64,000 bases of DNA from Psychromonas sp. MME1 (lineage in GTDB: Bacteria; Pseudomonadota; Gammaproteobacteria; Enterobacterales; Psychromonadaceae), in NCBI RefSeq assembly GCF_041080865.1, contig NZ_CP160906.1, forward strand, positions 806,001 to 870,000, written 5' to 3'. The notes below the pieces were generated by a model. That model did not search any database, was not told the origin of the DNA, and worked only from the letters and a program-made list of their open reading frames with translations. The number at the start of each line of letters is the position of its first letter. Positions within the stretch are counted from its first letter, which is position 1. Below, in pieces: positions 8,694 through 19,519 of this stretch. Position numbers and translations under genes: made by a program.

Positions 8694-10294
8694 TTAATTA
8701 TTCTCTGGTTTATATACCCGAATCCAATCAACCAGCATTGTATTTTTGTCTGGGTCAGCTAAATCAGCGTCTGAAGGACTATTATTTTCAACTAACCAAG
8801 TTTGTGACTCTATGTTAATAATAATATCCATTGCCTTAGTAAAACCAAGACCTCCTTGAAAATTAAGGGGGTCAATAGCAGAGATATTATTGGTATCACT
8901 TGCCGTTTGTAATGCATTTTGTGAAAATGCGAGATTGCTCCCATGTATTTTTACAGCTTGGTATCCATTATCAAATGCCACACCACCGCTTGCATCTAAA
9001 TATGGTTGTGTATAGCTCCATGTGCCATCCTTTCCTTTCGTCGCAAAGGCGTTATGGTAGACAACACGAACTAATTCGCCGTCGATGTAATATTCAAAGT
9101 GTTTTGGTGAAACCCAGTTTACGCCAACTTGTATAAAGTTACGATTACCATTATTCCACGTGTAGTCACCCCAACTGGTTACGCCATTGCGTCCCCACCA
9201 ACTGTTATGATCTCGTGGTTGATAATCTTGGAAAGGAGAGCGAACAAATGAATGGTGGCTTAAATGTATGAACTGTTCAAAATAGTTAACACCACCATAA
9301 GCCTCAATAATATCAATTTCTTGAGTATCATCTGGGCTTAATAACCAAACATCGGAAGCTAATGAAATATTTGCAAGGCTAATGCTTGTTTCTACAAACA
9401 CAGGGTACAAAACACGGCTATTAGAAGTAATGCAACCGGCATTAATGCCGGGCACATTCATCTTACTGGTACTTGGATTACGTGATGCTCGAATTTCTAA
9501 TTCATTGCCGTTAACTGCAACGTGATCATATTGCCAGTATGTAGCACCAGGGCCATTCCAAGCATTATGGTAGAAATTATACCATTTATTACCTGGTCCA
9601 AAGTTTGATTTAACATTAGTAGCATCAAATTCATAATTAAAGTCATCAGACTGTGCCGTTTGCTCAACCCATTTTTTACCACTTTGAATACGTGCTGGGA
9701 CGGGGAGCGTTTCCACCGCATTTGCATCTAAACCTTGCGATGCGTAACCTGATTTGGCGATCTCACTTAATTCTCCGCTTACAGGAGACGTTGAAATGTC
9801 ACTTTTCCAGATAAAATTGAATGATTCTAAATTCCATTGCCAATCGTTACTCCCTAGTGCATAGATACGAATTTTTTGTGGGCCTGCCTGTAATTTAACC
9901 GCCGTTGCGGCATTAACAGTAGAAAATGTGTTCCATCCATTAGCAGAACCGTTGAGGTAGCATAGGAAACCCATGTGCCGTTTTCTAAAACAAGCACTTC
10001 TATCCCAGTGTTGTTTGTCATTGCAGTAGCAATATTAAAGCTGACACTGTACATACCAGCTTGATCTACTTCGATATTATAATCAACAAAATCTCCGCTA
10101 TTTACATAACTGATGGCGGTTTGGTTATTGATTGTATATTTTGTTACTGCCGTAGGTTGTTGGTCGTCAAAAGTTCCTCCTTGTGCTATAAAATTTTCAG
10201 CTTCCACTTTTATATTATATGCTGCAGCTGATACTGATACCGACATAGAAAGTGCCAGTGCGACACCCAACGACACTTTATTCTTTAAGTTCAT
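8694..10294 (-). pseudogene. Secreted GH16 beta-agarase with N-terminal CBM6, one frameshift
   Basis: The N-terminal part (10294 down to about 9960) has a signal peptide ending at SVSAAAY and the start of a CBM6 domain (IKVEAENFIAQGGTF). It then shifts frame; the rest (from about 9960 to 8694) carries the CBM6 end (KIRIYALGSNDWQWNLESF), a linker and a GH16 catalytic domain with the EIDIIEAYGG motif, whose two glutamates are the expected nucleophile and acid/base. Adding one base near 9957, giving NGTWVSYATLNGSANGW, restores a protein of about 533 residues. GH16 enzymes of this branch cleave beta-1,4 bonds in agarose; a porphyranase or related red-algal galactanase is an alternative. The lesion could be a sequencing error. 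It sits between hisF and hisA. Confidence 0.82.
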
Positions 10295-10939
10295 AATATT
10301 ATCCGTTTATTAATTGATTAGTATTCATTAAAAAATAACAAAATTGCTATCGATAATTGAAGCTTCGAGTTAATTTTAACAAGTATTAATCACTCCTTTT
10401 TAAGGCTGTTTCTAATTAAATTAGTCATAGCCACCTTTATTTTCGCAACGCTATCATCACAATGTAATTCAACATAAATACTGATTGGTACTATGAATGC
10501 CGAACAATCTGCGTCAATAGTCTTATATATGCTAGACCAATTAGTGGTTTTGGTTTGCTGCCTGTGTGTTTATGTGATGTGGGTGACATCTCTAGTAAGT
10601 TAGGTATTATAAGTTTGATTTTTATCACAATTACTGCAGGGGGAATTATTTGCCATAATGGTTTAAGGTGATAACTTAGCTGTTGTTGTATAATTTTTAC
10701 TATAATCCATTTTAATTGGTTTGCCAGTTTTGGTCGCTAATATTTATTCATCGTAAGCTGTGTCAACATTGAATGAAAATCGTATCTTATTGTTCTGTTT
10801 TAATTGTGACTGTTATTAAGGTGGTTATTTGTGGTTGTAAAACATACTGATGAAATTGGGAGCTTATTGCTTTTATTGAAATAGTTGAATTGATAATGAT
10901 AGTAATTGAAGTTCGATTTTAGAATAGGTGGGCATATAA
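10295..10939. other. 645-bp intergenic region between divergent agarase and binding-protein genes
   Basis: AT-rich and free of convincing ORFs. It must hold the promoters of the minus-strand agarase and the plus-strand binding protein, possibly with a catabolite or agar-responsive operator, but I could not identify a specific site. The ribosome-binding site of the plus-strand gene (AGGTGGG) is at 10926-10932. Confidence 0.5.
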
Positions 10940-11725
10940 ATGATGAAGATGTTCGTTCTGATATTAATGGTTTTTAGCTTGCCTGTTCCTGCGGTTGAAA
11001 TGGATAAAAAGAAAATAACCTTGGTTTATGAGGTAATGCCTAATCCACCATTCTATTTAGGTGAAGGGCCTGCAATTGATTGGCAAAAACCTGGTGTCAC
11101 ATTAGAACTATTAAAATTGTTAGAAAATAAATTAAATATACAATTTGAATTTAAGCGTAGGCCTTGGGCTAGAGGCATGAGAGAGGTTAAGGCAAATGTT
11201 GTTGATGGAATTTTTCACGCTACTTTTAGCGAAGAACGTTTATTAAGTGGCGTTTATCCAATGAAAAATAGTAAGCTGGACTCTAGTAGAGCAATTGTCC
11301 ACCAATCCTATTTTCTTTATAAACATAAAGATGCTTCCATACAATGGGATGGTAAAAGTTTCACGAAAATTAATGGCAGTATTGGTGTGGTAAGAGGATA
11401 TGTCGTTGTTGGTTATCTCAAAGAAATGGGGATTGCCGTAAAAGAAATTAATTCACAGCTAAGCGGATTACGTATGCTAAATGCAGGCCGCATTGTTGGT
11501 TTAGCCGATATAGAAACAGTCTCCGATTTTCAGATAAAAACACACCCGAATGAATTCAAAGATATCGTCAAAGTATATCCACCACTCAATCAAATACCCT
11601 ATTATTTAGTATTTTCTCACAAGTTTGTGCTAGAAAATCCAGACCTAACAGAAGCAATTTGGAATACGATCAAGGAGATAAAAAGTTCACCGCAATATGA
11701 GCAAATTGTTGAAAAATATCTTTAA
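10940..11725 (+). CDS. Periplasmic amino-acid-type solute-binding protein (SBP family 3)
   Basis: A 261-residue protein with a signal peptide (MMKMFVLILMVFSLPVPAVEM) and a family 3 extracellular solute-binding fold: KITLVYEVMPNPPFYLGEG at the start, PGVTLELLKLLENKLNIQFEF forming the first lobe, WARGMREV, and GVVRGYVVVGYLKEMG leading into the second lobe. No permease or ATPase gene is nearby. Such orphan proteins, common in Shewanella and Vibrio relatives, may act as sensors or with remote transporters. A clear AGGTGGG ribosome-binding site precedes the ATG. The ligand cannot be inferred. Confidence 0.78.
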   Translation: MMKMFVLILMVFSLPVPAVEMDKKKITLVYEVMPNPPFYLGEGPAIDWQKPGVTLELLKLLENKLNIQFEFKRRPWARGMREVKANVVDGIFHATFSEERLLSGVYPMKNSKLDSSRAIVHQSYFLYKHKDASIQWDGKSFTKINGSIGVVRGYVVVGYLKEMGIAVKEINSQLSGLRMLNAGRIVGLADIETVSDFQIKTHPNEFKDIVKVYPPLNQIPYYLVFSHKFVLENPDLTEAIWNTIKEIKSSPQYEQIVEKYL

Positions 11726-11810
11726 TATTATTAATCCATATATGCATGCTAATTCAATATGCAAAGTGAGCAGAAAAGGGGATTTGAGAAAGTATTTTTA
11801 GACAATAGTA

Positions 11811-11844
11811 TAAGCAGTACTGCATGCTATTTTCTGTACTGCTT
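11811..11844. terminator. Perfect 10-bp hairpin between convergent genes
   Basis: TAAGCAGTAC at 11811-11820 and its complement at 11835-11844, with a 14-nt loop, lie between the binding protein and the Kazal lipoprotein gene. There is no strong T tract. It is a likely bidirectional terminator. Confidence 0.45.
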
Positions 11845-11911
11845 AAATAAAGAGGGGATGACTTTGTAGTAAAGGCAATAACATCATCCCTGTTTGACTT
11901 GACGACTGTTT

Positions 11912-12166
11912 TTACTTGCACTCCCCGGTTTGGTAGTAAATGACGTCGCTATCTGCACATGCGCTGCAATCTGTTGAATACGTTTTCGTTTCACCACTTT
12001 TAGTAGTTGCACAAACGGGGAGGTATTCCATTGTGCAGACTTCTGGCCTAGGCGCTTTACACTGGAAAGCATTTGCCGGGACTTCATTCACTGATGAGTG
12101 AGATGCGGAGCAAGACCAGAGAAAAAGTAGGGGGGAGAAACACAATATTTTTAAAAAATGATTCAT
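11912..12166 (-). CDS. Kazal-type protease-inhibitor domain lipoprotein
   Basis: The most likely start is the ATG at 12166 (MNHFLKILCFSPLLFLWSCS), giving 84 residues; a longer reading from 12202 adds 12 residues in front of the signal sequence and is less likely. The lipobox L-W-S-C places the mature cysteine at residue 19. The remaining part has the Kazal pattern: C, then VCTMEYLPVCATT, TYSTDCSACAD and a final EC. Six cysteines in this spacing fit a Kazal domain. Kazal lipoproteins could protect the cell surface from trypsin-like proteases; a secreted trypsin-like protease is encoded at 41958-43199, but no direct link is shown. The gene lies in the insert between the two his units. Confidence 0.72.
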   Translation of the reverse strand: MNHFLKILCFSPLLFLWSCSASHSSVNEVPANAFQCKAPRPEVCTMEYLPVCATTKSGETKTYSTDCSACADSDVIYYQTGECK

Positions 12167-12316
12167 AGGTATTGGCCTTATATTTTTAACTACGAATGCC
12201 ATACAAAAGCGTAAACATTCTGCTATCTACATTAAAGCACTAAAGTGCAAAGATAGACAAAAAATTAATTATTACCTGCAATGTATTGGTTATCGTGGTG
12301 GTTTAATAGGTGATTG

Positions 12317-12356
12317 ATAATAATCAAGCGTTCGTCAGTAATCGCTTGATTATTAT
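12317..12356 (-). terminator. Terminator of the hisGDCBHA operon
   Basis: A perfect 14-bp inverted repeat (12317-12330 and 12343-12356) with a 12-nt loop, 43 bp after the hisA stop codon. The arms are A/T-rich at the base, so the hairpin works as a terminator in either direction. It shows that transcription from hisG is not expected to continue into hisF. Confidence 0.75.
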
Positions 12357-12398
12357 TTGTATCGGTATTAATTAGCGGTGAAAGTATTACAGTAAATG

Positions 12399-13749
<1,351 letters not shown>

Positions 13750-13753
<4 letters not shown>

Positions 13754-14820
13754 AAAACACCTTTGCTCGAGGGTAAGTCTGTGCCGACGATTTGGATACT
13801 TTGACGTAGTGTGCGCCCAAAGGTTTTAAATAAACCTTCGACCATGTGATGAGCGTTACCATTTTCTACTTCAAGGTGCAGTGTTGCACCCATCGCTTGA
13901 GCGAGAGAATAGAAAAAGTGCTCAACCATTTCCGTTGACATGGTGCCGACTAATTCACGCGGAAAGTTCGCTTTAAACTTCAGGTACGGGCGGCCTGATA
14001 AATCTAATGTACAACTCGCTTTCGTTTCATCCATAGGTAGAACAAAGCCAAAACGGCCAATACCGCGTTTATCACCAAGCGCCTTGTTTAATGCTTCACC
14101 GAGTGCCAGTGCGGTATCTTCGACACTGTGGTGATCATCAATATGCAAATCACCTTTGACACTGACATTCATTTGGAAACCACCATGTGTGGCAATTTGA
14201 TCTAACATATGATCAAAAAATCCCATGCCAGTATCGATCTGGTTCTCACCCGTGTTATCTAAGTCGACAGTAACCGTAATATCGGTTTCTTTGGTTTTGC
14301 GGGTTACGGAGGCAACACGGCCACGGCTAGTGAGTTGTTTAACGATTTGTTTCCAACCAAGGGTCTCTTTATTATACAAAATACCCGTTAAGCCCATATT
14401 TTCAGCTAAACCGATATCTGTGTGACGATCGCCAATCACATAGGAGTTAGCAAAATCGATACGACCTGATTTTAGGTATTCGCTAACCATGCCTAAATGT
14501 GGCTTACGACAGCTACAGTTGTCTTCAGGAAAATGGGGGCAAAGTAGGGTGGATTCAAATTTAACGCCCTGAGATGCAAATATTTCCATCATTTTATTTT
14601 GTGGAATATCAAAATCTTGTTGTGGGTAGCTAGCCGTGCCTAAACCATCTTGGTTAGAGACTATCACTAAAATGAAGCCTGCATTTTGTAGCGTTAATAA
14701 ACTTGGAATAACATCGGCTTCAAATTTTAATTTTTCTAAACTATCCACTTGCTTATCGGTAATGGGCTCATCGATTAAGGTACCGTCACGGTCGATGAAT
14801 AGAAATTTTTGTTTGCTCAT
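13750..14820 (-). CDS. hisB: Bifunctional histidinol-phosphatase / imidazoleglycerol-phosphate dehydratase
   Basis: A 356-residue fusion. The N-terminal HAD phosphatase (about residues 1-165) has the [10 protein letters not shown] nucleophile motif and the zinc-binding [14 protein letters not shown] loop. The C-terminal dehydratase (about 168-356) has the metal-binding histidine motifs [25 protein letters not shown] and EHFFYSLAQ. It catalyses the dehydration of IGP and the dephosphorylation of histidinol phosphate. The bifunctional form is typical of gammaproteobacteria. It is 12 bp downstream of hisC. Confidence 0.96.
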
Positions 14821-14832
14821 GGTTTGTGTTCC

Positions 14833-15903
14833 CTACAGCGATTTTAAGGTCGTTAATGTGGCTTCCATCTCAGCTTGGTTGCCGATAGTAATACGTATAC
14901 AGTTTTCAAGGCGCTTTTTGGTCGCAAAGTCGCGCATGATAATGCCATTATTGGCAAAGGCTGCGAAGACTTTTGCCGAATCTTTAAAGCGTACTAAAAC
15001 AAAGTTACCCGTGGCAGGGAAAACTTCTGTAACACAATCAAGTTCGTTTAGGGCTTGCTGTAATAGTTGGCGATTGTTGTTGAGGATCGCAACGCGTTCA
15101 AGCATCACCGCGAGTCCCTTTTCTGATAGCGCTTGTGTGGCAATTTGTGCAATAGGCTCAGGCATCGGGTAAGGAGCTATAACCTTGGATAACATTGCGA
15201 TAACAGGGGCTTGGGCAATTGTGAAGCCACAACGAATGGCTGCTAACGCAAAAGCCTTCGATAGTGTCCGTGTTAACACTAAATTTTCATGTTGCGCAAT
15301 TAAGTCAACTTGGCTTCGCTCTGGGCAAAATTCGATATAAGCTTCATCGGCAACAATCAGCGCTTTACCTGCGGTTGCTTGTAACAGATGAACTAGTTTC
15401 TCCCTATCAAGCATATTGCCCGTTGGGTTATTCGGAGCACATAAAAAAACGATTTTAACTTGGCTATCGCTTTTATTGACGGCCTGTTCGACGGCAAAAT
15501 AATCGACATCGAATTGTGCATCAAGCGCCACTTCTTCAATGGCTACTCCGCAGGTTTCTGCGCTGATAGCATACATGCCATAGGTGGGAGGGCAAATTAA
15601 AATACTATCGATACCCGGTTCACAAAAAGTGCGGATCAAAATTTCAATGCTTTCATCGGCACCACGAGTTGTTAGCAATTGCTCGTTATTAACGCCTGCG
15701 TAACTCGCGTAGGCATTAATTAATGCGGGAGGTTGAAATTCAGGGTAACGATTTAATTTGCTTGAATCTAATTGATATTCACTGCAGTCAGGTGCTTCAT
15801 TCGCATTTAACCAGATATGGCCTTTTCCGCCGATACGACGCGCAGAAAGATAAGGGGTTAATGCTTGTACCGTTTTACGGGCGAGGTGTTGTGTGTTGCT
15901 CAT
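14833..15903 (-). CDS. hisC: Histidinol-phosphate aminotransferase HisC
   Basis: A 356-residue fold-type I PLP aminotransferase. It has the NANEAP segment near the N-terminus, APNNPTGN, DEAYIEF and the PLP-lysine segment LSKAFALAAIRCG. It transaminates imidazole-acetol phosphate with glutamate. It is separated from hisD by 63 bp containing a stable hairpin, the largest gap inside this operon. Confidence 0.95.
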   Translation of the reverse strand: MSNTQHLARKTVQALTPYLSARRIGGKGHIWLNANEAPDCSEYQLDSSKLNRYPEFQPPALINAYASYAGVNNEQLLTTRGADESIEILIRTFCEPGIDSILICPPTYGMYAISAETCGVAIEEVALDAQFDVDYFAVEQAVNKSDSQVKIVFLCAPNNPTGNMLDREKLVHLLQATAGKALIVADEAYIEFCPERSQVDLIAQHENLVLTRTLSKAFALAAIRCGFTIAQAPVIAMLSKVIAPYPMPEPIAQIATQALSEKGLAVMLERVAILNNNRQLLQQALNELDCVTEVFPATGNFVLVRFKDSAKVFAAFANNGIIMRDFATKKRLENCIRITIGNQAEMEATLTTLKSL

Positions 15904-15933
15904 CTCTTGGATCTTCCCTAGCTATATATAATG

Positions 15934-15953
15934 GCGAGACGCGAACGCCTCGC
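15934..15953 (-). promoter_or_regulatory. Intercistronic hairpin with TTCG loop between hisD and hisC
   Basis: On the minus strand this reads GCGAGGCG-TTCG-CGTCTCGC: an 8-bp, GC-rich stem (one G-T pair) with a UUCG tetraloop in the RNA. There is no T tract, so it is not a standard terminator. It may stabilise or mark a processing point of the his mRNA. Confidence 0.5.
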
Positions 15954-15966
15954 TTGCCCATTGCTG

Positions 15967-17268
15967 CTAATTATTAAGTTTGTCGATACGAATTGTTACT
16001 GCTCGAGCGTGTGCCGTTAAGCCTTCCGATTCAGCAAGGCAAGTGACGGCTGGCGCTAAGCGACGTAGTCCATCCATGGTTAATTCTTGCACAGTGTAGC
16101 GTTTTACAAAATCTGCTAGCCCTAAGCTTGAATAGGTACGGGTATAGCCATAGGTTGGTAACACATGGTTAGTGCCGCTGGCATAATCGCCTACCGACTC
16201 TGGGGTCCATGCACCTAAGAAAATTGAACCAGCATTACGTAATTTAGGTTGTAACAGACGTGGATTTTGCGTCTGTACAATCAAGTGTTCTGGTGCATAA
16301 CTGTTAGATATTTCTGCTGCTTGCTCAATATCTTCGCAGACAATGCTGACACTGTGGGCAATGGCTTTGGCGGCAATTTCACTTCGAGATAGCAGTGTTA
16401 GTTGCTTGTCGATTTCGATACCAGTCAGCTCCGCAATTTTTGCGCAAGGGGTGACTAAAATGGTTTGTGAATCGTGACCGTGTTCAGCTTGTGATAGTAA
16501 ATCGGCTGCGATAAAAGCAGGATCAGCGTGTTCATCTGCAATCACTAACACTTCCGATGGCCCCGCAGGCATATCAATCGCAGCTCCAGCAAAATCATTG
16601 CTGACTTGGCGCTTTGCTTCGGTTACAAAGGAGTTACCTGGGCCAAAAATTTTGTCGACAGCGGCAATGCTTTGTGTGCCATAGGCCAGTGCGGCAACCG
16701 CTTGTGCACCACCAATGGTGTAGATTTCATTAACGCCACATAGCGATGCAGCATATAAAATTTCATCTGCAATGGGCGGTGGTGAACACAGCACGATCCG
16801 CGAACAACCTGCAATTTGCGCAGGCGCACCCGTCATGATAACCGTTGACGGTAGTGGAGCACTACCACCTGGAATATACAGACCAACGGACTCTATCGCC
16901 TGAGTATGCATTTCACAAACAACACCGGGCATTGTCTCAACACGGATAACGTCTTGCAGTTGTGCCTGATGAAATTTAACAACTTGCTGATAAGCGGTGT
17001 CAATGGCACTTTTTATATCATCACCTAAACGTCCACAAGCTTGTTCAATATCACTGTTTGTGATGGTGAAGTTATCGCCAGTTAATTTGTCGAAACGTTT
17101 TGTATAATCAAGCAGAGCTTGATCGCCATTGGCTCGTACAGATGTGATGATCTCAGTAACGGTATTGGTTAGCGATGAAGAGTCTGCCATTGCTGGACGA
17201 GCAAGCAGCTGTTTTTGCTCGTCATTTGATAAACTTGTCCAATTGACTGTTTGCATTGCAGTTTTCAT
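15967..17268 (-). CDS. hisD: Histidinol dehydrogenase HisD
   Basis: A 433-residue zinc enzyme oxidising histidinol to histidine in two NAD-dependent steps. Family signature stretches include [66 protein letters not shown] and [12 protein letters not shown], which include the zinc ligands and catalytic Glu/His. The length is normal. It begins 5 bp after hisG. Confidence 0.97.
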   Translation of the reverse strand: MKTAMQTVNWTSLSNDEQKQLLARPAMADSSSLTNTVTEIITSVRANGDQALLDYTKRFDKLTGDNFTITNSDIEQACGRLGDDIKSAIDTAYQQVVKFHQAQLQDVIRVETMPGVVCEMHTQAIESVGLYIPGGSAPLPSTVIMTGAPAQIAGCSRIVLCSPPPIADEILYAASLCGVNEIYTIGGAQAVAALAYGTQSIAAVDKIFGPGNSFVTEAKRQVSNDFAGAAIDMPAGPSEVLVIADEHADPAFIAADLLSQAEHGHDSQTILVTPCAKIAELTGIEIDKQLTLLSRSEIAAKAIAHSVSIVCEDIEQAAEISNSYAPEHLIVQTQNPRLLQPKLRNAGSIFLGAWTPESVGDYASGTNHVLPTYGYTRTYSSLGLADFVKRYTVQELTMDGLRRLAPAVTCLAESEGLTAHARAVTIRIDKLNN

Positions 17269-17273
17269 TGCAA

Positions 17274-18170
17274 TTACTCCATCATTTTTTCAATAGGCAA
17301 GACTAAGATAGAGCTTGCACCGAGTGCTTTTAATTGCTCCATTGTTTCCCAAAAAAGATTTTCTTTGCTTACCACATGCAGTGCAACATGATCGCTGCTA
17401 CCCGCTAAATCCATCACGGTAGGTAGGTCCGAACCAGGCAGTAGGTCGGTGATTGCTGCAAGATTAACTTTGGGTGCATTGAGCATGATGTATTTAGATT
17501 CTTTTGCTGTTTGCACACCATCAATACGTACTAAAAGGCGGTTTAGTAGTTCTTGTTTAGCGGCTGCTAAAGGCTCTGCGCGTTGGATTAAGACAGCCGT
17601 GGAGCGGTAGATCACTTCCACTTCTTTTAAACCGTTCGCTTCTAACGTTGCGCCCGTTGAAACAAGATCACAGATCGCATCAGCAAGCCCGGCGCGTGGT
17701 GCAACTTCCACTGAACCTGTTAACATACAAGAGGTATAAGGAACATTGGCTTCATTCATGAAACGTTTTAGTATATGTACATAGCTGGTTGCAATACGTA
17801 GATTGGCAAGTGATTGTACACCTTGATAATCAAAATCATGGTCAACGGCAAGCGAGAAACGGCAGCCACCAAAGGAAAGCTCTTTAATGACTTTATGGCC
17901 AGTGGGTTCATTAGCAACTGTACGCATCATATACTCTTCTTCGAGTACATTTTGCCCGATAAAACCAAGGTCAACAACACCATCCATAATTAAACCCGGG
18001 ATATCGTCATCGCGTACACGTAAAATATCAATCGGCATATTTTCACTGTGTGCAATTAAACGTTGGGTGTTTAAATTAACTTTAATACCACATGCTTTTA
18101 GTAGTTTTACCGTATCATCACTTAAACGGCCTTTCTTCTGTATTGCGATTCTTAAACGTTGCTCTGACAT
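17274..18170 (-). CDS. hisG: ATP phosphoribosyltransferase HisG, long form
   Basis: About 298 residues: the hexameric long form with a C-terminal ACT-like regulatory domain that does not need HisZ. Recognisable segments are [34 protein letters not shown], and [30 protein letters not shown]. It makes the first committed step from ATP and PRPP and is inhibited by histidine. I prefer the ATG at 18170 over the one at 18176, because AAGGA is then at the correct distance (about 8 nt). It is preceded by a leader peptide and attenuator. Confidence 0.96.
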   Translation of the reverse strand: MSEQRLRIAIQKKGRLSDDTVKLLKACGIKVNLNTQRLIAHSENMPIDILRVRDDDIPGLIMDGVVDLGFIGQNVLEEEYMMRTVANEPTGHKVIKELSFGGCRFSLAVDHDFDYQGVQSLANLRIATSYVHILKRFMNEANVPYTSCMLTGSVEVAPRAGLADAICDLVSTGATLEANGLKEVEVIYRSTAVLIQRAEPLAAAKQELLNRLLVRIDGVQTAKESKYIMLNAPKVNLAAITDLLPGSDLPTVMDLAGSSDHVALHVVSKENLFWETMEQLKALGASSILVLPIEKMME

Positions 18171-18193
18171 AGTCATTTTCCTTGCCTTATAAA

Positions 18194-18230
18194 CTAAAAA
18201 ACCCTCGGGAGGTTGGCCTTCCGGGGGTTT
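18194..18230 (-). terminator. Attenuator terminator upstream of hisG
   Basis: On the minus strand AAACCCCCGGAAGG (18230-18217), loop CCAA, and CCTCCCGAGGGTTT (18212-18199) form a stem with 12 of 14 pairs, followed by a T run. It lies between the hisL leader peptide and hisG. An alternative upstream hairpin containing GGAAG and CTTCC (about 18244-18270) can serve as the competing structure, as expected for histidine attenuation. Confidence 0.85.
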
Positions 18231-18290
18231 ATTTTGTTGGTAACCACTGGAAGCACAAAAACTCTTCCAAGAATAAAAAATCCTGAAAGA

Positions 18291-18338
18291 TTAGGTGATA
18301 TGATGGTGGTGTTGTACTTTCAGAATGGCTAATTTCAT
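18291..18338 (-). CDS. hisL: his operon leader peptide
   Basis: A 15-codon ORF, MKLAILKVQHHHHIT, with four consecutive His codons (CAC CAC CAT CAT), ending 115 bp upstream of the hisG start. CTGAAAG at 18317-18323 and CTTTCAG at 18284-18290 form a hairpin enclosing the His codons (the 1:2 pause stem), and the attenuator terminator follows. When charged tRNA-His is scarce, ribosomes stall on the His codons and the antiterminator can form. E. coli hisL has seven His codons; this one is shorter but structurally equivalent. Confidence 0.88.
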   Translation of the reverse strand: MKLAILKVQHHHHIT

Positions 18339-18353
18339 GGTTACATAAATCTC

Positions 18354-18412
18354 AAATAATTTAATTGCGGGTAGAATATCAATGTCGTTAATAAAAGTGA
18401 ACTATTTTTTTA
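18354..18412 (-). promoter_or_regulatory. his operon promoter region
   Basis: Two sigma-70-like candidates on the minus strand: TTCACT-N17-TATTCT further upstream, and TTGATA (18382-18377)-N17-TTATTT (18359-18354) closer to hisL. The upstream one leaves a more reasonable leader before the hisL ATG. Neither can be chosen with confidence from sequence alone. Confidence 0.35.
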
Positions 18413-18454
18413 TTCAAAAAGGGGAAATAATGTTTTTTTATGCAACTTTATTGC

Positions 18455-18622
18455 TTATTCACTCAAGCCGTTTCCATTTTCCTGTTCTTCATTCTGTAAT
18501 GCTTCGAGCTTTGCGCGTTCTGCTTTAGAGATATATTTGGGTTTGTTACTTGGATTTTTTTTTGCATTCATTTTTTTGATGCGTTTATCGAGAATTTTGT
18601 TTAATTTTTTCTTTCTATTCAT
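18455..18622 (-). CDS. Small basic protein, DUF2986-like
   Basis: A 55-residue protein beginning MNRKKKLNKILDKRIKKMNA, followed by NPSNKPKYISKAERAKLEAL and an acidic tail. The Lys-rich N-terminus and the SNKPKYISKAERAKL segment match the DUF2986 family as I remember it from Vibrio and Shewanella relatives; no function is known. AGGA lies 8 nt before the ATG. It is too short for most ORF callers. It lies between the his operon promoter and tdk, all on the minus strand, and no terminator separates it from tdk convincingly. Confidence 0.72.
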   Translation of the reverse strand: MNRKKKLNKILDKRIKKMNAKKNPSNKPKYISKAERAKLEALQNEEQENGNGLSE

Positions 18623-18717
18623 TTTTGTTTCCTGACGAAATTCGCCTACTATATTTATTGTTTGCTATTGTAGCTGTCCATAAAATAAACACAAGCTCGT
18701 ACTATTGTTATATACGT

Positions 18718-19296
18718 TTAATCCCACAGTACCGCTCGAAAATGTTTTCTACAGACCGATTGGTAACTTTCATTGCCACCAATTTCGACTTGTTGCCCCT
18801 CTTTGATTGGGTTGCCATCTTGATCATGGCGCAGCACCATATTTGCTTTGCGGCCACAATGACAGATAGTTTTAAGCTCAACAAGTTTATCCGCCCAAGC
18901 AAGCAGATACTGACTACCGCTAAAGAGTTCTCCCTGAAAGTCGGTTTTTATACCGTAGCATAAAACGGGAATATCGAGGTTATCTACAACATGGGTTAAT
19001 TGTTTGACTTGTTCTTTGCTTAAGAACTGGGCTTCATCAATTAAGATACAGTGTTGTTGCTGCTGTTGATGTACCGCTTCGATCATTGTTGCCAAATTAT
19101 CATTGCAGGAAAAAATAGCAGCATCTGTTTCGATGCCTATGCGAGATGCAACTTTACCAACACCTGCACGGTTATCAATGGAGGCTGTTAGTACGAATGT
19201 ATTCATACCACGTTCGCGATAATTATAAGAGGACTGTAGCAGAGAGGTTGATTTGCCAGCATTCATTGATGAATAGTAAAAATAAAGTTGAGCCAA
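18718..19296 (-). CDS. tdk: Thymidine kinase
   Basis: A 192-residue type II thymidine kinase. The P-loop is SSMNAGKST at residues 9-17; the segment LIDEAQFL holds the Walker B aspartate and catalytic glutamate; [19 protein letters not shown] is the lasso-side region; zinc cysteines occur in TICHCGRKA and SVCRKHF. It phosphorylates thymidine to dTMP in salvage. It starts at TTG (19296), as judged by the conserved [16 protein letters not shown] start in relatives. The C-terminus ends soon after the zinc site and lacks the short extension of the E. coli protein. Confidence 0.95.
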   Translation of the reverse strand: MAQLYFYYSSMNAGKSTSLLQSSYNYRERGMNTFVLTASIDNRAGVGKVASRIGIETDAAIFSCNDNLATMIEAVHQQQQQHCILIDEAQFLSKEQVKQLTHVVDNLDIPVLCYGIKTDFQGELFSGSQYLLAWADKLVELKTICHCGRKANMVLRHDQDGNPIKEGQQVEIGGNESYQSVCRKHFRAVLWD

Positions 19297-19519
19297 CGTG
19301 CGATCCTTAATATCTAGTGCAATATTTTGTTTTCATGGTGAGATGGTAATCGGTCGTATTTTAGATTACAAGGAAATAACATTATGCGCTAAAGATGAAA
19401 AATGAGGAACGTAATTTGTGATCCCCTAAAAAGCAAGGGTGAGGTAATGTTCTATACTTTTAAAAAACTGCGAATTGGGACAATAGCAGCGGATATAGGA
19501 ATGTAATAGGGAATTACGG

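Noticed and set aside
10295-10939. A hidden gene in the gap upstream of the agarase
   Set aside because: No frame with a ribosome-binding site or protein-like composition on either strand.
14636-15172. 178-residue plus-strand ORF across hisB and hisC
   Set aside because: Antisense shadow of two clear his genes.
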